This document shows, one piece after another, positions 8,102 through 15,528 of a stretch of DNA of 18,017 bases. Positions within the stretch are counted from its first letter, which is position 1. Every line of letters begins with the position of its first letter. The notes under the pieces are model-generated. The model did no database searches and was not told the DNA's origin. It saw only the letters and a program-made list of their open reading frames with translations. Position numbers and translations under genes: made by a program. Location: NCBI GenBank assembly GCA_021323355.1, contig JAJONK010000011.1, forward strand, positions 1-18,017, written 5' to 3'. This DNA comes from Deltaproteobacteria bacterium (GTDB lineage Bacteria; Desulfobacterota; Binatia; UBA9968).

Positions 8102-9282
8102 TTTACCTCAATCAACTTGGAATCGTCTGCCCATTAGGGAATTCCGGTGAGCAGGTGAAACAGCGGCTGCTGGATACAGGGCAAAGCGGCGTTTCGTTGT
8201 CTGAGGAGTATTCGCCTGGACGACTGCTGCCCCTGGGCCGCATCGATGCCGAGCTGCCGCTGCCGGCAGTCAGCCATTTGGACGCCATCGCAAGGAGCCG
8301 CAACAATCAAGTGGCATTGGCTGCATTGGCGCAGATCCGAACTGCGGTCGATAGCGCGATTGAGCACTATGGCAAGGGGCGTCTCGGGATTGTGATCGGC
8401 ACCAGTACTTCCGGAATCGCCGAGAGCGAAGCCGCGTTTCATCACTTCACCAGGAATGGAAGCCTGCCGGACCAGTTCCACTATGGGCAGCAGGAATTGA
8501 GCTCTCTGGCTACTCTGCTCGCAGACGAGCTTGGCGTTTGGGGGCCGGCATACGTCCATTCGAGTGCCTGCGCTTCAAGCGCCAAGGCCCTCGCCAGCGC
8601 CGCTCGTTTGCTGTGCGCGGGGGCTTGCGATGCGGTTTTAACCGGCGGCGTGGATACTCTATGCGGGTTTACGGTTGCCGGTTTTGCCGCTCTCGAATCC
8701 GTCAGTGCGACACGATGCAATCCGCTCAGCCGTAATCGCAATGGCATCAATATCGGCGAAGGCGGCGCGTTATTCTTAATGAGCCGTGAGCCTGGACCTG
8801 TCGCACTGCGCGGCTGGGGCGAATCGTCTGACGGCTATCATATGTCAGCTCCGGACCCCAGCGGCGCGGGGGCGCGTCTGGCCGTCGAACGGGCTCTTTC
8901 ACGCGCTGGAATTTCTGCCGAGACGATCGACTACGTAAACCTCCATGGTACTGGAACTGTGCAGAACGACGCCATGGAAGCGCGCGTCATCCACGCGCTC
9001 TTCGGTGATGCGGTTGCGGTGAGCTCGACCAAACCATTGACCGGGCATGCGCTAGGGGCGGCTGGGGCCATCGAGGCTGGATTGTGTTGGTTGGCGATGC
9101 AGGATGATAACCCTGCCGGCAGATTTCCGCCGCATCTCTGGGATGGCATATCCGATCCGACCCTGCCGGCGCTGAATGTGGCGCAACCAGGTAGCCATCT
9201 TGGCCGGCCCTTGGATTGGATATTGAGCAATTCGTTCGCTTTTGGGGGCGCCAATGCAGCCCTCGTTTTTGGCAGAGGATGA
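8098..9282 (+). CDS. Beta-ketoacyl-ACP synthase (FabF-like, ApeO position)
   Basis: The 394-residue thiolase-fold condensing enzyme has a complete Cys-His-His active site: C158 in SSACASSAKAL, H283 in NLHGTGTVQND, and K312...H317 in KPLTGHALGAAGA. The C-terminal NSFAFGGANAALVFG loop is also present. Its ATG overlaps the lipoprotein stop in an ATGA junction. At this position in the gene order it corresponds to the first KS of known aryl-polyene clusters (ApeO), which pairs with a chain-length-factor-like KS (ApeC). Such a partner is not in this window. Expected role: decarboxylative condensation of malonyl-ACP onto the growing aryl polyene. The intact active-site Cys argues against it being the chain-length factor itself. 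Confidence 0.92.
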   Translation: MIYLNQLGIVCPLGNSGEQVKQRLLDTGQSGVSLSEEYSPGRLLPLGRIDAELPLPAVSHLDAIARSRNNQVALAALAQIRTAVDSAIEHYGKGRLGIVIGTSTSGIAESEAAFHHFTRNGSLPDQFHYGQQELSSLATLLADELGVWGPAYVHSSACASSAKALASAARLLCAGACDAVLTGGVDTLCGFTVAGFAALESVSATRCNPLSRNRNGINIGEGGALFLMSREPGPVALRGWGESSDGYHMSAPDPSGAGARLAVERALSRAGISAETIDYVNLHGTGTVQNDAMEARVIHALFGDAVAVSSTKPLTGHALGAAGAIEAGLCWLAMQDDNPAGRFPPHLWDGISDPTLPALNVAQPGSHLGRPLDWILSNSFAFGGANAALVFGRG

Positions 9283-9406
9283 GATGACGTCGCCTGACAT
9301 CAGATTCTCAAATTGTGACGAGGCTCTATGTGGTTTCCATTCACGGCAGTGAGATGTCTTAGGAGAGCAATGCGATAGTTTGGATCTTTTGATTTCGAAG
9401 GATGAG
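9283..9406 (+). other. 124-base gap with a probable relic of the dehydratase start
   Basis: This is the longest gap between genes in the 1-12992 unit. At 9278-9288 the sequence GGATGAGATGA, which spans the KS stop, is repeated exactly at 9401-9411 (GGATGAGATGA) over the dehydratase start, and the next dozen or so bases are also similar. ATG 9284 encodes MTSPDIRF, against MSWPDIRS at the true start 9407, then runs to a stop at 9350-9352. Further on, AGGAG (9361-9365) precedes ATG 9370, which opens only ATG-CGA-TAG. I see no other gene or terminator here. Confidence 0.5.
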
Positions 9407-9862
9407 ATGAGTTGGCCGGATATTAGGTCTTTGATTCCGCACAGTGGCGCAATGGTGCTACTCGATCGGGTAATCGCGGCAGATGAAGAGAGCCTGTGCG
9501 CGGAGGTGCGTATCCGGCTTGATAGCTTGTTCTGCGCGGCGGACGGCGTCGGCGCCTGGGTGGGTCTCGAATACATGGCCCAAACCATAGCTGCTTTCGC
9601 AGGATATACCGCTTACGCGCGCGGCGAAGCTGTCAAGCCCGGGTTTTTACTCGGAGCAAGACGGTATGAGTGTACCCTGCCGATGTTCAGTCCGGGCAGC
9701 TTGCTCAGAGTCCATGTCCGGCGCGTGTTGCAGAGCGACAATGGTTTAGGCTCGTTTCAGTGCCGTATCGAGCATGAGGAACAAGAAGTCGCCACAGCCA
9801 CGCTCACGGTATTTCAACCGGCCGATGCCGTTGATTTCATCAAAGGGAGCTCGAATGAATAA
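9407..9862 (+). CDS. Hot-dog 3-hydroxyacyl-ACP dehydratase (ApeP-like)
   Basis: The 151-residue single hot-dog domain protein matches the small dehydratases of aryl-polyene clusters. The LIPHSGAMVLLDRV segment carries the expected catalytic His12, and GVGAWVGLEYMAQTIAAFAGY carries the acidic partner E55 on the central helix, equivalent to the Glu/Asp of FabZ/FabA. ATG 9407 is chosen because GAAGG (9397-9401) lies five bases upstream and because the family begins directly before this motif; the frame is open to TTG 9380. In E. coli the ApeP protein acts with a second dehydratase, ApeI; that partner is not visible here and is expected upstream. It removes water from the 3-hydroxyacyl-ACP to build the trans double bonds. 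It overlaps the ketoreductase by 8 bases. Confidence 0.87.
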   Translation: MSWPDIRSLIPHSGAMVLLDRVIAADEESLCAEVRIRLDSLFCAADGVGAWVGLEYMAQTIAAFAGYTAYARGEAVKPGFLLGARRYECTLPMFSPGSLLRVHVRRVLQSDNGLGSFQCRIEHEEQEVATATLTVFQPADAVDFIKGSSNE

Positions 9863-10580
9863 AACCGTCCTGGTAACCGGCTCCAGCCGCGGCATCGGGA
9901 AAGCCATCGCTTATCGGCTCGCGCGGGATGGTTACGACATCGTGGCGCATTGCCGCGCGCGCCGCGAAGAGGCCGATGAATTAGGCCGATCCATTGTCGC
10001 ACTCGGCCGGCAAGCTCGCGTCTTGCAATTCGATATTGGCGATCGCGCCACCGCCGCAGCAACACTGGAAGAGGACGTTGAGCGGCATGGCTGTTACTAC
10101 GGTGTCGTATGTAACGCCGGCGTTGCTCGCGACAGTGTTTTCCCTGCCATGTCAGGAGACGATTGGGACGTTGTTCTCAGAACAAATCTCGACGGTTTTT
10201 ATAATGTGCTCAATCCCTTGATCATGCCGTTGGTGCGGCGACGAGCGCCGGGGCGGATTGTCACTTTGGCGTCGGCGTCCGGGTTGATGGGCAATCGCGG
10301 TCAAGTGAATTACAGCGCAGCGAAGGCGGGCATCATTGGTGCGACAAAAGCGTTGGCGCTGGAGCTGGCAAAACGCGAGATCACTGTAAACTGCGTCGCT
10401 CCGGGACTGATCGAGACAGAAATGATCGATCATGCGCCTGTGGATGAAATACTCAAACTGATTCCTGCGGGTCGAACTGGCACTCCCGATGAGGTCGCGG
10501 CAGCAGTGAGTTTCCTGCTTACGGACGGGGCGGCATACATCACTCGCCAAGTCATCTCGGTCAATGGCGGGCTCATATGA
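9855..10580 (+). CDS. 3-ketoacyl-ACP reductase, FabG-like SDR (ApeQ position)
   Basis: The 241-residue short-chain dehydrogenase/reductase has the cofactor motif TGSSRGIG at residues 8-15, the NAG motif, and the catalytic set S140, Y153, K157 (spacing Ser-13-Tyr-4-Lys as in FabG). It ends QVISVNGGLI, the usual FabG tail. ATG 9855 has AAAGGGAG five bases upstream and overlaps the dehydratase stop by 8 bases; earlier in-frame starts would run into the dehydratase. NADPH preference is likely from the basic residue in SSRGIG plus R after the second strand (HCRARRE). It reduces the 3-ketoacyl-ACP made by the ketosynthases. A dedicated cluster copy rather than the housekeeping fabG is indicated by its coupling on both sides. 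Confidence 0.92.
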   Translation: MNKTVLVTGSSRGIGKAIAYRLARDGYDIVAHCRARREEADELGRSIVALGRQARVLQFDIGDRATAAATLEEDVERHGCYYGVVCNAGVARDSVFPAMSGDDWDVVLRTNLDGFYNVLNPLIMPLVRRRAPGRIVTLASASGLMGNRGQVNYSAAKAGIIGATKALALELAKREITVNCVAPGLIETEMIDHAPVDEILKLIPAGRTGTPDEVAAAVSFLLTDGAAYITRQVISVNGGLI

Positions 10581-11806
10581 GGCGACGGGTCGCGGTCACC
10601 GGCATGGCTGGTATCAGCCCCATCGGCAACCATTGGGCGAGCATTCGGGCGCGCTTGGGAAGCTATCGCAATGCCGTCATGCGCATGCCGGAGTGGTCCG
10701 ACTACGATGGTCTGAATACGTTGCTGGGGGCGCCGGCGGCGCCGTTCGAGCTGTCGGAACGCTACACGAATAAGGCAACCCGCAGCATGGGGAGAGTAGC
10801 TTTGATGGCTACCCGCGCCAGCGAACTAGCTTTACTCGATGCCGGGCTGCTCGATGACCCGCTGTTGAAAAGCGGTCACTTGGGCATCGCCTATGGCTCT
10901 TCGGCCGGCACCCCCAAAGCTATTTGCGATTTCGGCAAGATGATCGATGAAAAAAGTACCAAGGGCATCAATGCGACGACTTACATAAAAATGATGGGGC
11001 ATACCGCGCCGGTAAATCTCGGGGTTTTTTTGGGCATTACGGGCCGGATTGTCACAACCTCCAGCGCTTGTACCTCGGGTAGTCAAGGAATCGGGTACGC
11101 ATATGAAACCATTCGCAGCGGGCGTCAGCGAGCGATGATTGCCGGCGGTGCCGAAGAACTGTGCGTCACCGAGGTAGCAGTTTTTGATACTCTATTTGCC
11201 ACCAGCGCGCGCAACGAAGCCGCCGACTCGACGCCGCGCCCTTTCGATGCAGAGCGCGATGGCCTGGTCCTTGGCGAGGGCGCTGGCAGCTTGGTTTTGG
11301 AAAATCTCGAACATGCCCGCGCCCGCGGCGCTAAAATCTTTGCCGAAGTGGTCGGCTTCGGCACCAACAGCGACGGCAGTCACATCACCCAGCCAAATGC
11401 GCGCACTATGCAAATTGCGATGGAGTTGGCGCTGGCTGACGCCGGTATCCCGCCATCGTCTATCGGTTATGTCAACGCTCACGGGACCGCGACCGAACAC
11501 GGCGATATCGCGGAATCTCAAGCTACGCGGCAAGTTTTCGGCGGTCAGGTGCCGATCAGTTCTCTTAAAAGCTACATGGGACACACGCTCGGAGCTTGCG
11601 GCGCTTTGGAATCATGGATCAGCATCGAAATGATGCGCGCAGCGTGGTTTGCGCCGACGATCAATCTTTCGCGGATCGATCCGCACTGTGCCGATCTCGA
11701 CTACATTGTCGGCGCCGGCCGGCATCTCGAATGCGAATATGTCATGTCCAACAATTTCGCCTTCGGCGGTATTAATACTTCGTTGATCTTCAAGAAGTAC
11801 GATTGA
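10577..11806 (+). CDS. Beta-ketoacyl-ACP synthase (FabF-like, ApeR position)
   Basis: The 409-residue condensing enzyme has C165 in SSACTSGSQGIG, H302 in VNAHGTATEHGD, and K331...H336 in LKSYMGHTLGA, so the active site is complete. The chain ends SNNFAFGGINTSLIF. It joins the reductase through an ATGA overlap (10577-10580). It is distinct from the first KS of the cluster, with a different active-site context and a longer N-terminal part, and takes the place of ApeR, which acts as a homodimer in the E. coli system and is thought to handle early condensation. Together with the first KS it implies division of labour in chain initiation and extension. Substrate specificity cannot be read from the sequence. 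Confidence 0.92.
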   Translation: MRRRVAVTGMAGISPIGNHWASIRARLGSYRNAVMRMPEWSDYDGLNTLLGAPAAPFELSERYTNKATRSMGRVALMATRASELALLDAGLLDDPLLKSGHLGIAYGSSAGTPKAICDFGKMIDEKSTKGINATTYIKMMGHTAPVNLGVFLGITGRIVTTSSACTSGSQGIGYAYETIRSGRQRAMIAGGAEELCVTEVAVFDTLFATSARNEAADSTPRPFDAERDGLVLGEGAGSLVLENLEHARARGAKIFAEVVGFGTNSDGSHITQPNARTMQIAMELALADAGIPPSSIGYVNAHGTATEHGDIAESQATRQVFGGQVPISSLKSYMGHTLGACGALESWISIEMMRAAWFAPTINLSRIDPHCADLDYIVGAGRHLECEYVMSNNFAFGGINTSLIFKKYD

Positions 11807-11845
11807 GGCGAACGTGGCCGTGCGACGAAAGTCGAAAGGGAACAA

Positions 11846-12292
11846 ATGAGAAATGTGATGTCGGTGGCAGTTTTGATTCTGTGTCTGGCAATTGGTCTAC
11901 CCGCACACGGGCGCGACACGAGACATCTCCTGCCGATTGCGATTGCGTTGGAGGTTAAAGACACGCAGGAGAAGCTTGATGGTTCAGTAAAGTTCTACTT
12001 CGGTGATCAATTGCCGCCGCAGGTTTTAACGAATTTAGGCAGCGATGTATCCAATCGCAAGACCAATGCGTTTGGCAAATCCGATGAGAAAGCCTGCAAT
12101 TGGGCCTTCCTTTCAGCTATGGTGGCGCTCCAAACACGCGCGCAGCAACTGGGCGCAAACGCTGTCGTCAACATCGTTAGCTATTACAACAAAAAAGTAA
12201 TGTCGAGCGCGACCGAGTTCGAATGCCACGCGGGGGCGATCATTGCTGGCGTGGCTTTGAAAGGTGATTTCGTAAAACTTGCCGATGGATGA
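11846..12292 (+). CDS. Small exported protein of the aryl-polyene cluster
   Basis: The 148-residue protein has a signal peptide (MRNVMSVAVLILCLAIGLPA, cleavage probably after AHG at residue 22) and no lipobox, so a periplasmic location is likely. The mature part contains a cysteine in DEKACNWAF and another in EFECHAGAII, which could form a disulfide, around a LQTRAQQLGANAVVNIVSYY helix-strand segment that recalls YbjQ-like small folds. Proteins of this kind next to such clusters are sometimes labelled 'excinuclease ATPase subunit', a name with no support in the sequence: there is no Walker motif. ATG 11846 follows GAAAGGGAA, and a small stem CGAC-GAAA-GTCG (11823-11834) lies just before that site. 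It overlaps the next gene by 8 bases. Function unknown. Confidence 0.75.
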   Translation: MRNVMSVAVLILCLAIGLPAHGRDTRHLLPIAIALEVKDTQEKLDGSVKFYFGDQLPPQVLTNLGSDVSNRKTNAFGKSDEKACNWAFLSAMVALQTRAQQLGANAVVNIVSYYNKKVMSSATEFECHAGAIIAGVALKGDFVKLADG

Positions 12293-12992
12293 GCGAAACA
12301 GCCGCTGCGCAACGGTCTGGTTGCTCGACATTCAACGGGTAACTGAGTTTGCTGTCGCTGGTTTCGAGCAGCGACTCGCCGCGTCCGAGGCTCACCGATA
12401 CGCCAGATTTGCGCGGAAACAGCGTAAGCGGCAGTTCCTGGTTGGGCGAATGCTCCTTCGAGTAGCGGTTTCCAAGATGATGAATGTGCCGGTTCATGAC
12501 ATCACAGTAATAGACCGGGTGGGATCCGCTCCAAAGCTTTTCTTTGCCGATGGACAATCCTCACCGCCGAATTTCAGCATCTCTCACAGTGGGAATTGGG
12601 TCGGCTGCGCGCTCAGCACCGACGTGATGTTGGGCTTCGATCTAGAAGTCAACCATCCCGATCGTGATATTGTCGCTCTTAGCCAAGCGGCATTTGAGCC
12701 TAACGAGCAGCTTTGGCTGATGCAGCAACCAGATGATGATCGGATTGCGGCATTCTATCGCTTATGGAGCACACGTGAAGCTTTGTACAAGCTCATGGCT
12801 AGCCTGGGACGGGAGATGCCGTCCTCATCCTTAAAGCGCGCGCTGGATCACGATGATTCACAAGGCTGGCACCACCGCGCAGTGGTGCATGATCGGCTCA
12901 CTGGGGTAGTTTGCAGCGATAAATCGATATCCAGGTTACTGAAGGTTGTGCTTGCCGAACTCACTCCGGCAGAGTTGCTGGCCTGCGCCTAA
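12285..12992 (+). CDS. 4'-phosphopantetheinyl transferase (Sfp type)
   Basis: The 235-residue protein carries the three PPTase signatures: NFSISHSGNW (S100-H101), GFDLE at 117-121 with the Mg2+ ligands D119 and E121, and W161-STREALYK169. The last motif has Arg164 where most members have Lys (W-x-x-K-E-A); this is conservative and the Glu165 ligand is kept. Length fits the Sfp class. ATG 12285 overlaps the preceding stop by 8 bases. It transfers phosphopantetheine from CoA to carrier proteins, making the cluster's ACPs competent. It is the last gene of the co-directional unit; the next gene is convergent, 23 bases on. No strong terminator is visible between them. Confidence 0.88.
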   Translation: MDERNSRCATVWLLDIQRVTEFAVAGFEQRLAASEAHRYARFARKQRKRQFLVGRMLLRVAVSKMMNVPVHDITVIDRVGSAPKLFFADGQSSPPNFSISHSGNWVGCALSTDVMLGFDLEVNHPDRDIVALSQAAFEPNEQLWLMQQPDDDRIAAFYRLWSTREALYKLMASLGREMPSSSLKRALDHDDSQGWHHRAVVHDRLTGVVCSDKSISRLLKVVLAELTPAELLACA

Positions 12993-13015
12993 GCATGCGT
13001 TGCGAATCGCGGAAG

Positions 13016-13585
13016 TTAGTTCTCACGGACATTCCACAAAAAAATGGTGTGGTAGTGAACGTATCCGCCGGCTTTCTTCTCCGGTTCAGCTAACTTTTCC
13101 GTCTTATCGGGTGTCCAACCTTCGATGCCGAAGTCGTGAGCGACAATGCGGGATCCCGGTTTAAGGTAATTTCTGAAATTGGGCTTCATAGCTTCATTGA
13201 ACCACGGAAGCATGTAAAGCGTTACCACTGTTGCCGGTGAAAGATCGGTCTTCAAAGCATCTTCTGCGCGAAATTCGACTAGGTGACTGACGCCTTCCAC
13301 CTCGGCGGATTTGCGCGCTTTATCCAGGAGCGTCTGGTCCATCTCGATGCCGACGCCGCGCGCGCCGTACTTCTTGGCGGCGCGAATCACGACCCGACCG
13401 TCGCCGCTGCCGAGGTCATACACCACATCATTTTTCTGGATCTGAGCCATTTCGAGCATTTTGTCGATGACTTCGATGGGCGTCGGGACAAAAGGGATTT
13501 CCTCGGGAAAGTCTGCAGTTGCCTCAACAACTCCGAAAGCGAGTAGCCAAACGAACACAACCAGCGAGGATAATTTTTCTTTCAT
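13016..13585 (-). CDS. Class I SAM-dependent methyltransferase with an N-terminal signal peptide
   Basis: The 189-residue protein starts with MKEKLSSLVVFVWLLAFGVVEATA, a plausible signal peptide or membrane anchor, then a methyltransferase core. SAM-binding motif I is VVYDLGSGDG (54-63), with the acidic residue E81 of GVGIEMD at the end of strand 2 and a motif II-like TVVTLYML. The chain is short and lacks a separate substrate domain, as in a group of small methyltransferases often annotated only as 'methyltransferase domain protein'. ATG at 13585 has AGGG about five bases upstream. The gene faces the aryl-polyene unit and is probably not part of it. An exported SAM-dependent enzyme is odd, since SAM is cytoplasmic; the hydrophobic segment may instead hold it on the inner face of the membrane. 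Substrate unknown. Confidence 0.8.
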   Translation of the reverse strand: MKEKLSSLVVFVWLLAFGVVEATADFPEEIPFVPTPIEVIDKMLEMAQIQKNDVVYDLGSGDGRVVIRAAKKYGARGVGIEMDQTLLDKARKSAEVEGVSHLVEFRAEDALKTDLSPATVVTLYMLPWFNEAMKPNFRNYLKPGSRIVAHDFGIEGWTPDKTEKLAEPEKKAGGYVHYHTIFLWNVREN

Positions 13586-13753
13586 CGCGACCCTATAATC
13601 CTAAATGATATTGAAGCCTTGTCTCAGCGCGGCGGTTAGGTTCTTGGTAGCGGCTGTCCGTATAGTAACAAAGTGTTTGCCCGGATGCTTTGGGGTCAAC
13701 CCAGGCAGCGACCGACCGGGTTTGTGAAGTAAGCCCGAACTGGTTTATATAAA
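13586..13753. promoter_or_regulatory. Divergent intergenic region between methyltransferase and MFS genes
   Basis: The 168 bases separate two divergent genes and must hold both promoters. The stretch just before the MFS start is AT-rich (TTTATATAAA at 13744-13753). I could not fix a convincing -35/-10 pair on either strand. No RNA gene or small coding region stands out. Confidence 0.35.
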
Positions 13754-15082
13754 ATGATGCAGAACAACAAGATAAGTACCGCAGCGCGCCCGCCGTTATC
13801 TTTGCCTTTTTATTATGGTTGGTTCGTTTTATCGATTGTCTTTCTGACAACATTGACCAGTGCCGGGGTTCGTTCCTCGCCGTCGGTGCTGATTCACCCT
13901 TTGGAAGCTGAATTTGGCTGGAGCCGAGCCCTGATCGCCTCGGCCGTCAGCATGAATCTATTGCTATTTGGCGTTGCCGCGCCGATCAGCGGCTGGCTGA
14001 TCGACAAGTATGGTCCGCGCAAAGTCATGATCGGCAGCCTGGCTCTGTTGATTTTCGGCGTAAGCGGCACGATGGCAATGGATCAGTTCTGGCAATTTTT
14101 TCTGGTTTGGGGAGTGGTTGTTGGACTTGGGGCAGGCGGGGTGGGCTCGGTTCTAACGGCGACCGTGGGGAACCGCTGGTTCGTCGCCAGACGCGGCCTG
14201 GCACTGGGGATTCTTGGCAGCGCCAGCTCCACCGGGCAGATAATCTTCCTGCCTTTGTTCATGGCCGCAATCACTTATGCCGGCTGGCGCATGGGATCCA
14301 TGGCGTTGATCATTGTTGCTATCATCTTGGTGCCGCTGATTTACTTTTTCATGCGCGATGACCCGTCTGAAGTCGGACTGGAACCTTATGGAGCGGGAGA
14401 TCCGGCGGGTGCAAGTTCAGGCGGCGTGGCTTCGCTGCGGGGCATGCGATCTGGCAATGCCACTATCACAGCGCGCGAAGTGATTTCCCATCCAACCTTC
14501 TGGCTATTGGCGGCTAGCTTCTTTGTTTGCGGCGGAACCGCCAACGGTCTGATCGGCACCCATTTGATTCCCCACGAAATCGACCGAGGTATTCCACAGA
14601 TCACTGCGGCGTCTTTACTCGGCGTTATGGGCGCGCTCAATATGGTCGGCACGATTTTTTCAGGTTGGATGATTGACCGTGTCCAGCCGCAACGATGGCT
14701 GGCGTTGGTGTACGCGCTCCGCGGGCTTTCGCTGCTCATGCTGCCGTTTGTTCATAGTATTTCAGGATTTTTTCTTTTCGCGGTGATTTACGGATTGGAT
14801 TGGTTCGCCACAGTGCCGCCGTCGATGGCGATCACTGCGGACACGTTCGGCAAGCAGAACGTAGGTAAGGTTTATGGCTGGATTTTTATGTCGCATCAGA
14901 TCGGCGCGGCGATTATGGCTTCAAGCGCGGGCGCGCTTCGCACCTGGTTGGGCGACTATCATTCTGCCTTTTTTTCAGGCGGGGTGATTGCGCTGGTCGC
15001 CGCGGGACTGGCATTGCAGATTAAAACCAAGCCTAAGGCAGTTCCGCCGGTCACGGTGCACGCGCAGCCGGCAGGAGCCTGA
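13754..15082 (+). CDS. Major facilitator superfamily transporter (OFA/monocarboxylate-permease-like)
   Basis: The 442-residue membrane protein has twelve predicted hydrophobic helices in two sets of six, split by a soluble loop around residues 200-245 rich in Gly and Ser. Motif A after helix 2 is GWLIDKYGPRK (80-90), and its weaker second copy is GWMIDRVQPQR in the C-terminal half. The opening FYYGWFVLSIVFLTTLTSAG and the EFGWSRALIASAVS loop resemble the oxalate/formate antiporter and monocarboxylate permease branch. There are two ATG codons in tandem (13754, 13757) and no evident ribosome-binding site; the AT-rich run directly upstream leaves open a very short or absent leader. The neighbours give no hint of substrate. 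Family is secure, substrate unknown. Confidence 0.9.
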   Translation: MMQNNKISTAARPPLSLPFYYGWFVLSIVFLTTLTSAGVRSSPSVLIHPLEAEFGWSRALIASAVSMNLLLFGVAAPISGWLIDKYGPRKVMIGSLALLIFGVSGTMAMDQFWQFFLVWGVVVGLGAGGVGSVLTATVGNRWFVARRGLALGILGSASSTGQIIFLPLFMAAITYAGWRMGSMALIIVAIILVPLIYFFMRDDPSEVGLEPYGAGDPAGASSGGVASLRGMRSGNATITAREVISHPTFWLLAASFFVCGGTANGLIGTHLIPHEIDRGIPQITAASLLGVMGALNMVGTIFSGWMIDRVQPQRWLALVYALRGLSLLMLPFVHSISGFFLFAVIYGLDWFATVPPSMAITADTFGKQNVGKVYGWIFMSHQIGAAIMASSAGALRTWLGDYHSAFFSGGVIALVAAGLALQIKTKPKAVPPVTVHAQPAGA

Positions 15083-15117
15083 CCAACATAAACGCAGGCT
15101 GAAAGCGTAGGCTCCTG
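15072..15117. repeat. Inverted repeat spanning the convergent MFS/lipoprotein junction
   Basis: CAGGAGCCT (15072-15080) and AGGCTCCTG (15109-15117) form a perfect 9-base stem around a 28-base loop. The loop contains ACGC...GCGT arms flanking AGGCTGAAA. The stem covers the end of the MFS gene and reaches the last base before the opposing gene's stop. There is no T-run, so a classical terminator is unlikely. The ACGCAGG...CGTAGG part recurs in altered form at the right end of the window. Confidence 0.55.
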
Positions 15118-15528
15118 TCAGTCAGATTCGGTAAAGTTCGACACGCGCCAGTGATCTCCGTCTCTGCGCGCGGCTATCAACCACTTGCGGGTAAAAGAGG
15201 TGCCATCGTCGGATTGTATCGTCCCTTCGTAAAGAAAAGAGGCTCGCCGTTCTCCCTCCTTTTTCTCTAGTAGCCGGTAGTTGACTCGAGGCTTCTGAGT
15301 CGAGGCATCGATTGTCTGGCCCGTGGTTAGCCTGATCTCATCATTAACCTTTTCCAAAGCGATACTGACTGTGTAATCTTTGGCCTTTTGCAGGTCGAAA
15401 CTCACATAATGGTGATCGACGAAGGCTTCGGTTACGCCTTGCGCAGTGCTGAGATCGCGACCGCAGCCAATGGCTAATAGAGCGATAAGAGCAAAAAGCA
15501 CACAGGAATATGTGCGAATGATTTTCAT
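15118..15528 (-). CDS. Small lipoprotein of unknown function
   Basis: The 136-residue protein has a lipoprotein signal MKIIRTYSCVLFALIALLAIGC with the acylated cysteine at C22. The mature part is a small alpha+beta domain (STAQGVTEAFVDHHYVSFD, then paired beta strands RRASFLYEGTIQ and RKWLIAARRDGDHWRVSNF) resembling the NTF2/DUF4878-like lipoproteins that carry a short helix followed by a curved sheet. ATG at 15528 overlaps the hydrolase stop (ATGA), so the two are co-translated; the longer frame to 15561 would hide the signal peptide behind 11 residues. No catalytic motif is visible. Function unknown. Confidence 0.72.
   Translation of the reverse strand: MKIIRTYSCVLFALIALLAIGCGRDLSTAQGVTEAFVDHHYVSFDLQKAKDYTVSIALEKVNDEIRLTTGQTIDASTQKPRVNYRLLEKKEGERRASFLYEGTIQSDDGTSFTRKWLIAARRDGDHWRVSNFTESD

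Noticed and set aside
8098..9282. First ketosynthase as the chain-length factor (ApeC-like)
   Set aside because: C158, H283 and H317 are all present, while a chain-length factor should lack the active cysteine.
9052..9588. Minus-strand open frame of 178 codons covering the gap before the dehydratase
   Set aside because: Most of it is opposite the KS and the dehydratase; composition is Ser/Arg rich as in other shadow frames, and it offers no domain.
12993..13015. Possible bidirectional terminator between PPTase and methyltransferase
   Set aside because: Only very short palindromes (GCATGC, GCGAATCGC) and no T-run; not enough to call.
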